64,000 bases of DNA from Liolophura sinensis (Eukaryota > Mollusca > Polyplacophora > Chitonida > Chitonidae): assembly GCF_032854445.1 (NCBI RefSeq), contig NC_088301.1:17756018-17820017 (forward strand), read 5' to 3'. The stretch's first letter is position 1. The number at the start of each line of letters is the position of its first letter. This document shows positions 1-11,300 of the stretch, one piece after another. A program made the translations under genes and the position numbers. Below the pieces are notes generated by a model. The model was not told where the DNA came from. It saw nothing but the letters and a program-made list of their open reading frames with translations, and searched no databases.

Positions 1-2267
1 TGGAGAGGAGGAGAGTTATGAAACCAATAACCCGGACATAGACCATAGCTGAGAAACCAGAAGATACACACAGTATCTGTAGGATCAAAACGGCGCAATG
101 GTTTGGAAGTTAGCACTCCAAGTCACGGATAAGGAATGTCATCATTTTAACTTGCTGCCATGTTGTTTTGGTCCGTGTACATGGTGGATTCAGCTACTGT
201 TTATTTTGTAAGTTGTTCTCCAGTGCTGTATTACCAAAAAGAAGATGATTTAGACTATTTTGTTTTACAGTAGGTGCACAACAATGGGTTTAGGACAAAC
301 TCCATCTAGTAACACATCCAGTCTTCACTGTTGTCTTAGAGCGCATCATCTACATCGTCTTTTCATTACAGACTTTCCTGACATGCAACTCTAAAATCCT
401 TCGGTCGATTGATCCTATACTACAAAATATAGCATATGCTTCATATATATATTTTATATTACACTACAACTTGTAAACAATTTCAAATACGGCAGTGTCA
501 GAAACAGGGCTTAGAGTGAAGTTGATAGGAGATTAGGTATCTTGTGTCACTTTCCTCCAAGACATACCAGAGCATGCCACTCGGTTTTGAATAATTCTGA
601 CGTCACCCATGTCAGTGATGTATTGCCGTCGAAACTGTGCTTGTGCAGTTTAACGTTATTACTTAGAAAAAAAATGATCTAACTTCATTTTCTTTGTAAG
701 GATATGAATTTTTAACATATCGATGTGTAGAGCTCGTGTTGTAACGTACAACTGACTAAAGGCAATTTACAGAGTATGACTGATCTACAGCCAGCTGAAT
801 ATAGGCGACTCGCTGAAAGAAACAGACTATTCTGTATGCCATCAGTCCCATGCAGGTGAATAAAATTATTCTCCTACCCCTCCTGAGTAGTCTTACTTGT
901 CCTCACTGTAAAAATATTTGAGAGTAAAACCTAAACTGCACTCACATTTAATGCCGATTGTGTAGTAACATAAAATGTGGAGAATTAAAAGTACAGTGCC
1001 GTCTTGTGTGTTTTCACAGCTATAGTGCTACAAGGACCCAAACATCAATCACACACACATTGATGTGATGAATTGTTAAGTGTGGCATAAACCCCGTGGA
1101 TACATAATTACAAGTATGATGTTTACAAAGTAACAGGTAAGGTGAGTGTATGTAATTCGATGGCAAAACCCATGCTGTATATGTACACCAGGTATTTGTA
1201 TAGAGAACTGTTTGTAGAGTACTGTCGTATACAATATAGAAAAATGGTTAGCATACATATAAAGAGATCATTAAAAAAACGCAGGCGAGGACCTGTCCCA
1301 CACGCTAACCTTAGTCGGGCTATTGTGTCACACCTGTGTTTCTTTGACGAACTGTTCACTCCGCTATGTTAATTTCAACTCTTACTACTTAAGATCATAT
1401 TATATAGTCACATTTTTCAGTGATTTTTGGTGATATATTTAATGTGTCGACAATTCAAGGTTCTGCTGGCTTGTCCAGTCGTACATGCGAATGGTTTCCA
1501 ACAACACTGTGGACGGTCGTTTCCCCGGTCACTTCTGGGCTTTCTTCCACTATAATTCTGACCGCCGTAGTATAAGCAAAATAATATTGAGTACGGCGTA
1601 AAACATAAATAAATTAAGTGTGCCGACTAATTAAATTCATAAAATAGAACATTTGCGAGAACCAATCAATTGGATCTGTTCCACAATCATCACGTTTAAC
1701 ATTAACAACGTATGACTTGAAACATACTTTACTGAACAACTAAGAATGCATATAATGTAGGAAATTAGGACGAAACCATGCAAGGAGAAGCAGATGTTAA
1801 AAAGATGTAAGGTATGGTGTAGTATAATAAAATATGCATCTCGGTTGCGCTTTGATTGCAACTCTTCATGCATTGTATACCAAACGTGGCGACTTAATTC
1901 AACGCGATGAATATACAGGCTAAGGGCCGTACATCTTTAAACATGATAATCTTTAAACTTTGCTACACCCACATGGGATAATTACACATAAAAAGATTTA
2001 AATTCAATACAAATAATGTATCTGTCACTCTGTATTGTTATATATTTCACAACTCATGGTAACAGGAAGAAAATGACTGCAGTTTTAGGTGTTATGTCTG
2101 TGTTAATATTAAGATATAAGATTTCTATGCCTATTGTCCAATAACTAAGAGCCTTATCCACCCAGTAACTTAAATGGGCCAAATCAACATTTACATAAAG
2201 AAATAATAAAACCTAACCTGACGAACATGTATCCTAAAAGTTAATTATGGGTGTCTGTTAATTTCAG
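1..2267. other. Intron or upstream sequence of gene 1
   Basis: No exon recognised. About 560-800 resembles 50180-50390, an intron stretch that in gene 2 lies after the first EGF exon. About 1160-1370 resembles 47950-48165, before it. This suggests that the tail of an additional EGF unit precedes the window. A SINE tail lies at 1536-1614. About 1861-1915 resembles 19080-19140. Confidence 0.5.
1536..1614 (+). repeat. SINE family A, 3' fragment
   Basis: Degenerate match to the 3' part of the family (CCGCCGTAGTATAA, GAGTACGGCGTAAAAC, AAATAAATT). Confidence 0.6.
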
Positions 2268-2372
2268 TTTGGGGCCAGCTGTGTGGCAACTGCTTGAGTC
2301 AGTGTAATGAGGAAACTGGACTATGTTCTGGCAACTGTGCTCTTGGCTGGGATGGTCCTACTTGTTCCAGAC
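2268..2372 (+). CDS. Gene 1 exon: EGF-like domain 1
   Basis: Acceptor atttcag, donor GTAAGT, 105 nt, phase 1-1. Translates to a short cysteine-rich module beginning [12 protein letters not shown] and ending [10 protein letters not shown], as in MEGF-type repeats. 83% or so identical to the gene 2 exon at 49448, with the same length and phase. Confidence 0.85.
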
Positions 2373-5300
2373 GTAAGTATTACAATACCAAACACATAAA
2401 TTTATACATGATGTGTGAGCATCCATATACATGTACATGTTGTTACATATTTAGGTAAATTTTCATCTGTCAGCTGTTTTCATTTATATATTAGGTAACC
2501 TACAATGGTAAAGCAAAGTAAATAATTATTTCATTAATTGATTGATTTGATTAATTTTTTACGCCGTACTCAAGAATACTTCAAACTCCGTGAAAATTAT
2601 GTTTGGAAGAACAGGGACAGAGACAGTAGACCAATGTGATTAGAAAAGAGCAAAAGCATGTCAAATTCATTTTAAAGGTTTTTTTAGGTGATATAGGTTT
2701 ATATCTGGCATAATGTAACGACGAAAAGGCCACGTTATATATATTTCAATGTATTAGGAGTATTCTCAACTGCGTGTAAGCGTTAATCTTAACAAAATCA
2801 AAATTTCTAATTGCAGCCTCCTTAGTGGCCTATAAAATCAGCATTTGCTCATTTATATGCCAGTAAAACGTGATTACTGTTAGTTTATTTTTTAAAAAAT
2901 GAGAGCGTTGTCTATACTGAGATATTGGTGAAATTTTACATACTTACCTCCTGGTCTCATCTCAATTTCTGCTGGAATGACTGCTGAAAACTGATGAAGC
3001 ACCTAAAAAGAAGATGAGAATCGTATCGGCTTGTACAACAAAATCTTTGCTGACTGTAAATCTTTGTTGAAGGACAATTCAGTGCATTCTCTGACTTTTT
3101 TGCTGGGGCTGTAGTGGAAACCATCATTTAGTCCGTGGCCTCCGTGGGTCAGTTGGATCGCAAGCTACTGCAGCGTAATGAGTCAGGAGTCTCTCACCAA
3201 TGCGGTCGCTGTGAGTTCAAGTCCAGCTCATGCTGGCCTCCTCTCTGCTCGTACGTGGGGAGATCTTGCAGCAACTTGGGGATTGTCGTGGGTTTCCTCT
3301 GGCTCGGTTTCCACCCAACATAATGCTGGCTGCCGTTGTATAAATGAAATATTCTTGAGTACGGGGTAAACCACCAATCAAATAAATAAATAAATAAATT
3401 AGTCCGCAGATACATGACCTTGACGTGTACATCTCTGGCATATGTGTCTAAGGCCTAATGTCTGTACTTTTGTGAGTAGCCTGGCAATGTGCGATAGTTC
3501 CCTTGTTCTTAAAACTTGGCTATTATTTAAGTAAAATATGGATGGATGAGGGTTTAATTTGAAGTAAAATCTACTTTACTTTTATTCTTGTTTAACAATG
3601 AAGAAACGATACTCTGCATTTCTGAGGCATTTCTAAGCATTAATAACCAAATTACGTTTGTTGTATGTGCGTACAAAAAATGTTGGCCATTTAACAATTA
3701 ACATGGAAAGGGATGCTGCTCTGACATAACATCATTTATGAAATACATCAAAGTATACTCAGCAACATGTAACTATGATGTCTAACACCATGTTGATGTT
3801 AATACTGTGCTTCCGATGACAGGAAATGTGGCATTTAACCAAAGCACGACACAGTCTTCGGATTATAGGGGTAAAGAGTTCAGCTTCACCTCCGGACTCG
3901 CTGTTGATGGTAGGACTGGACATCGCTTACTGAGCCAACCGTACACATGTACTCACACGATCAATGATCCACACGCGTTCTGGACGGTGACACTGGATGC
4001 ACAGTACAACATCTATAGGTTCAGGATATATAACAGGAATGATATTGACTGTCCCGGTCCGTGTAAGTTAACTTTTTAGTGTCCATAAAGAAGTCGACCT
4101 GGTCGAGAGTCCATGCATCTTATCTTCCTGTAATGAATCTCCAGTGAGGTTGCAGGCTCAAATCTATCCTTTGTTGTTCCTTGTTGTGGTTTTAAGCCAG
4201 GTGGTTTGTCAATTACCTGCCAAGCTCCGCTGGTTTTCCCAGGCTTTTTTCGAGGAATGAGTTCTTAATATCGAAACCAGTCATATGCAGTTTAACACTA
4301 TGAATTTAAAAATGCGTTCTAATTTCATCCCCATGGCTAGAGCATTGAACTCCAAAATATCCATGTCTCAGCATCCAGGTGTAGAACAAAGACGACTGGT
4401 TGAAAGAAACAAACTATCGTTCCAACAAATTCTGTTGTTTATTCTTCAGGTGGTGAACGACTTAACGGCTTCTCTCTGTCCGTTGGAAATTCCTCCCAGA
4501 GTTACAAAACCTGTTACCAGGACAACACCACAGCCGAAAAAGGTCCTGGGGATATCATCAACGGAGTTTGTAACGTCAGTGGTCCTGTGTTTGGGGACAC
4601 TGTAAATATCTCGATATACAATTCCAAATCACTCACTCTGTGTGAAGTACAGATTTTCGGTGAGTTTCTTAGTCAACGAATAACACCCTCTATAAAAATT
4701 AATAGTGTGAGAACGATTCCATACTTGTGAGATCGCAAAACCACACAAACAACTGGCTCTCATAAACTCAGCGGATGGTTAGGTTTGCCGTACCTACGAC
4801 TTGAGTTTTCTCATGATGTTGTATCTCAGACCGGGAAAGTTGAGTACGTTTTAACATCACCGTTGCCGACCCGCGGTGCGATAATCGACCCGCTGGCGGT
4901 AATGTATTTATTGGCGGTGGTTTGCAGGCGATAATGTTTTTATTGGCGGTGGGCCACTGGCAATTTTGCATTTACCTATGAGCTACAGGTTAAGAAAAGA
5001 AACATAACGTATTCGGTTGGTAAATATAGCGTTTTGTTATGTAAAAGCTTCTACTGAAAATGGTTGTAGTGAAAAAAACATCGGCAACATTTCCAGGGAA
5101 AATTTCGGATCAGCAATGAGCTAGAGTAAAGAAAAGAGTGGAACTAAATATGTGTTAGATGCATTTGACTTATAAAAGGTATTGCATTGTCTTCTGATTG
5201 ACGTGAGAACATAAAAAATGACCTCACAGTCATTCTTTCATTTGACTTTCGCAATTTCTGTGTTCCCTTCACGTGTGCTATGGTCCTATCAAAAGAATTC

Positions 5301-8300
5301 GTAATGTGTAGGCCTGTTATGTAAGTTTGTTCATTGTGTATGTATCAGTATGTGCCCCCGGGACGTATGGACCAGAGTGTGAGAGCAGATGTGGGAACTG
5401 TGCTAAGGGACCGTCTGTATGTAACACAACATCCGGACACTGTCCACAGAGAACACCCAGGTGCATGGAGGGATACTCTGGTCTGAAATGTGACACAGGT
5501 AATTTTTTAAATTTTATCGCCAGTTACAAACAAATGCTACATGTTCTTTTCAAATTTCTGTAAAGCAATGGAGCAAAGCATGAGTGACATATTACAATCA
5601 CTTCCCATGAAAGTCACCATCGAAGAATATATTCCTCTCCATTTCTTGTTTATCATATGAGGAGGTTTTAATCCGACAGAAACAATGAACAGTTATGTCA
5701 TTCAAAGATCCAGGTAATACATTACTTTGTAACATACTTCAACTTCTTGTACATAATTTTGGTGTTTTTTAGTTCCCACACATGTGGGATATCCTCAAAA
5801 CGATCTGTCGGATGCTATGCTGTGGTAGTTTTATTTAATGAGAATACTTGTGTTTATCTTGAGAAAATCACATCACATGCATTTCATATAAACCTAAGGT
5901 GCATTTTAAATACGGTATAAAATTACATGTACTCAGCCTGTGATGACCGCTTCGGTGGCCTAATAGTTACAGAGTTTGCCTTGAAGTCGGGAGTCACAGG
6001 ATCAAACCTAGATCAAGTCATGCCAAAGGCTTTACAAATGGATCCTTGGACTTTTGTCGCTCAGCACCGTTAGGTTAGAGTAGGGACAATCGACTGGTTG
6101 GACCAGTGCCAGTATAGTGTGACTGGGTTCGGCACGTGTGGCATGATACTGATCAGCGGCGGCAACATTTTGGCGGCATGGATTAGCTCTGCCACAACAT
6201 GATATATTATATGTACATGTGCACAAAGGTAATGGCTTTTCACTGTCATATGGCTAAAAATTGTTAAGTACATGTACGACGTTTAGCACCAAACATACAA
6301 ACATATTGTAACCCTTGGACACACGAATCAGATTGTGAGATGAAATGTGGAAATTGCTGTAAGGTGACGGAGTCTGTGATGTTACAGTCGGTTATTGCCC
6401 TGACCGGATACCAAGATGCATGCCGGGATACTCTGATGTGACATGTTACACGTTTGGGTTTCATTATGGTGACATGCGATACTATACATTTAGTGAACGA
6501 TAAATTAAATGATTACAGTTTAGAACATCAACACCGGCAATATGATACTCACAACGTTGTGAGAACATTTTAGAACCAAGAAACTGTGCTCTCTTCGAAG
6601 TGATAATAATAACATTCAAAAGAGATCAACAATTTTACAGCCATTTGTTAAGTCTATCAATTAAAGCATTTTAAATAGTCAATACCTCTAATCTACTGGA
6701 AATATATATAATGGTAAAGGCTAATTTTTATAAAATACTAAATTTTAGGATCGCTGCTATCTCCAGCATGCAGCCAGCACAATGGACTAAGGAATCGGGG
6801 TGTAGAACTGAATGTCGAAGGATATCCGCAAAATTCACACAGTTTAAAAGAATATGTTTAATGTTGCACGAGGCATTTTCATTCCTCCTTATTTTATCTT
6901 GATACTACACCCATTTTAACCTAAATTTTCAGGCTGCATGTATATTTTCTCTTCAGCAATTTTTCTATTTCTCTCCTTGCTGTTCTTATATATTTGAATT
7001 TTGTGAATTTATCTCACGGCGAACAGAAATTGGCAAAAATGCCAGGCATCCATGCGTTGAAATAGACGAGTAGTAGGCGTCAACCCGAAGTGGTTGTTCT
7101 GTGCAAATAATTGCAATGTAAAAAACATATAGAGTAAAACCAGAGCAGCGACTAAAGTGTGATACCTGGCAAATGGTTACACCTAATGTTTTAGTGATGC
7201 TTGAAAGACCCAATCAGTATAAAATAGTTGACAATAATACAGCCTCCCTTAGCCTTCGGTAAAATGTTGTTTCCAACAAATGTATGTGTTATTTTGTATA
7301 TCAAAAAGACAAAACTACATAGCCTTAAACAGCTTATATGGAAGCTTTCTACAAATTCCTCCACAAGTGCAAAGAGTAAAAAATAGGGAAAAATCAAATA
7401 ATATTATTAAAAAAAATAATAATGCCGCTTATAAAATGACGTGCTTTGCAGAATGTAGAAACAACACGTGGGGGAAAGATTGCCAAGAGACATGTGGGAA
7501 CTGTTACAACAAAACTGAGTGTGACGCTGTCACTGGTGAATGCCCTGTAGCGACGGGGAATCCCCGGTGTGACCGTGGATATACCGGAACTGATTGTGTA
7601 AAAGGTGAATATGCTGTTATTTAGCGTTCTGCACATTTCCGCCTTTTCTTAAACTAACTTGTTGAAAATATGTTTCAAAAAGAAATACATCAATTTTAAC
7701 CCTTTCTTAGTTCAGCCTAACTACCCTGTATCTTGGAATGTATATGTCTGACTGGCATTGGCGACCTTTCCTACAATTCCCTTTTGAGGCTGTCCAGGAG
7801 AGAATCATTAAAGTTACTCTGTGGTCCCTCAAAAACAACGGTGCAAGATTTGTGGATTACATGTTACTATTCCTGTAACACTTACAGCTTTGTAATTTAC
7901 GTTTACCGTAAAAAAAGGTACAACGTGTATGTACCCCTTAAAGGAAAACTATGTACGTTTGTATTGCTCACAGGGCTCAATAATAGTTGCAATGTTAGCG
8001 CATTGTATATTATTAGTTACATGGTTACTCAGTGATAGGATACGCAAATATATGGTGTTAATAATCCTCATACTGGGTGAGGCGTCAGTCGTAACGAATT
8101 TACCCTACAAAGACCCATCAGTTCAGTGCAGAAGACCGATGTATAGTCGAATCGCGCTTCACCGATATGACCATAACATGACTCAAGAAAGGGAGATAAC
8201 CTACTTACAAGAAACATTTGACGTTGTCTGCAGGAAATGAGAATATATTTGTACCCCACTTTTTGCCCAATGAGGGATAACATGAGGTTGCTGTAAATAT

Positions 8301-11300
8301 ACGTGAACCAGTTCTTTACTGTCGAAAGAGCAGCCTAAGCCCCATGACCCCCAGCTATTAACATCATGTCTAAATGTGTGGGCATGTTATCCCTCAGAGG
8401 TATATGACTACATAGAATCCAAGTTAAACTTCATCTTATTAATAAGACTCGCTTAGCTTTTTTTCTATTCTGTTACGCCATACCTTTGAGAGGCCCCATG
8501 AGCCTTTGAGATTGAACCCCAAGAAAAAACACCAAAACTTCTCTTCCGCACAAGTTTACAATTACGTTAACACAGCATTTGCATATTCTGTGGTGTCTTT
8601 CTTCATGAGTGCTCTCTTGCCAACAGGTTTACAACAACGTTAACACAGCATTTGCGTATGCTGTGGTGTCTTTCTTGATAGGTTTGTTATTTTACCTTGT
8701 AAAAGTACACTCTGACCACCAACCGGCGGTTTTCCTAATTCTGCCAATGTGTATTGAACACGAGTTGGCCTTTGAAACAGAGGCTGCCATCACACTGGAG
8801 GCTTATATTTAGTAACATCTATTCCAGACCCAAAGCAAGCAAATTTTCAACCACCTACAAATTGCGTCTCTACTGACTTTAAAATGAGATTTGACATAAC
8901 CGATGAATAGCTTGGTTTCACTTTTTCTAAGACTATTTGTGCGCTTAATATTTTCTACTAGCGCCGTACATACACAAAGTCTCCTATCTGTTGGATAGGC
9001 CTTAACCTAACCCTAGATAACCTATATTAGATAAGTCTTTATAACTCCCATATTTGGAGGATAGTTTTCAGGTCTGCTCTGCTACTCAGACAGTAAAACT
9101 AAACGTAAACGTACCAACACTTGTGTGCATATTATTAATGTCTAACAAATAAAGTCTTTGACTTCTAACCGCAGTCATAAGAGCAATCAATATTGCCGTC
9201 TTAATGTTAGGATCTTTGAGTGAAATAAGTTTAACTGGCGATAAACTTTTACCCCAGAACAAAAAGAAACCATGGTACCGATTAGAGATGCTAACTCTTG
9301 AATATTTATTCTTTTATTTGACCAGTGAACGGCATCTATCTATCAACATATCTGCATTTTCCTTTATCATTGTAATTTCCATTTTCCCTCTTTCAATATA
9401 ATAAACCTAAATGGTTTATTTTTAAGCTTAGTTTTTGAACATTGATAGTAAATTATAGAGATTCAAGCAAATCAACAGATGTTTTTAAAGTTTGCTGTAC
9501 AGACCAGGTAGGGAGTCAAATTCAATTCTCCAACCAGAGACAGTTTCCAGTGTAATTCTATCTGAAGTTATTTGCCTCCATTTACTGATATAATCTTTAT
9601 TACGACCTGCCGTAAAAGGTTGCTTATTTCCAGTTAATTGATCAACAACTGCATTGGGCGTCGTTAATCTCTGCTGGTTTTGCTCCACCTGTTTCTCTGG
9701 GAACCCGTCTGCAGGTTGTGACGACCCTATCGGCAGTTTAAACCTGTGCTGCCGGTGTAATACGGTATACCTGACCTGTAAACACCATGACTCAAATTAA
9801 TACGATTTTGGAGGCTAACAGCCACCCGATTGACATCATGTATGCTCTCTACCTTTTTCTCCAATTTACTCCAAAATAAAAATGTGCAATAAGCGACTGG
9901 GGATGAACATAAACGCTGGTAATCTGGACTTAGCACAGGCTTCATAATCTCACGTCGTCGAAGATATAAATTATAAACATTAGTATATCAAAGTAAAGCG
10001 AGTGCATGTAGGCACCAGCAAGATGCCCGCAGACTCTCATTCCCTTTTGCAAGCTTGTAAGATATCGGAGTGACGCAAATTCCTGCTTTGACCAGACAAG
10101 TCTGCGTTACTTTAAATTTGTTGCCCATTATTAAAGTAGCAGTGTTTAGAATGTCCCATACTAGTTGCTTAAAATGAATACCGTGCAAGCATTTATAATT
10201 TCCTGGTCTTAAATTGTATTTAGATAAGTCTTTATAACGCTCATCCTCGATTCCATTTTGAAATTATCCACTGACAATCTCCGCCTCCAGTTAGTTAGAG
10301 ACGAGTTAGTTTTTCAGGTGGCTCATAAAGGGTGAGGATCAGAGTCTCGCCGTAATCATATTCATAGTCGGACCACAATGTATCCACTTTACCGCTGATT
10401 TCAGTCTGACTAGCCAATATTTTAGTCGACACTTTTCTAGTTTTAGAACTGCCTTTCTATTTTTTTTCGTAGGAAGCTTTTCCTTTTCTTTGGAAGGTTT
10501 AGATTTCCCTTTACAATGCTTTTGCACTAAAACTGAACCACTGCATGGTTCAGGACAGTGTTGACCTACTTTCTTCCTATTTTCTACTGTCTTGCAATGG
10601 CTGCATGCCATGTTGATTCGTTGACCCACCGCGTGACTCAACATCTAACAGATCTTTCACCGAATCCAGCGCATTTTGATTGACCACTGCTTGTCAAGAA
10701 CCAGCCTCGCTGAACCTAGTAGTTCTAAGTTTTGTATTTTCACCATCCATAGCTGGTACAAACACGTATGTTGTGTCCAACACGGGAGATATCACAGGAC
10801 ATAACTGCCCACGACAAATACGTTGTTAGCACTGGCTCACGCATGCACATGACAATCTCATATGGTCCCTCATAGGTATGACTTAACAGAACTTAGTTTT
10901 GATCGGCTCTCAGTTGTGTGACTGTATGGTACTTAGTTCATTATTTAAACTAATCTATGACTTTAATTGACCACACCAACTTGTGAACATAACTGTTGGA
11001 AAATCCAATCGTTGAGAAATAATTATATGCTAAGTTTAGAGGAGTGACCATAGTGAACACATGTACGGCAAATCATCTTGATCTATGCCATGAATGTGGT
11101 TATGGTAAAGTTATACTCTACAATCACCAAATACAACGCCTCGCTCAGTGGCATTATAATGACATCGGGCCAACAAGTAACTAGTTTATTTTTCAAGTTA
11201 TTTTTTCAATACCAACGTATCTCGACTCAAGTATGCCTGTTGTCAAGGTCGTGCCAAAGTAAGAATACACTAGCAGTACACAGAACTCCTTGAGATTCAG

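Noticed and set aside
3137-3240. tRNA gene
   Set aside because: The A- and B-box-like sequences belong to the head of a dispersed SINE with a degenerate cloverleaf; the same holds for the heads of SINE families B and C.
4285-4605. 106-codon open frame over the lectin exon
   Set aside because: Out of phase with the conserved protein; the correct frame matches gene 2 and the domain family.
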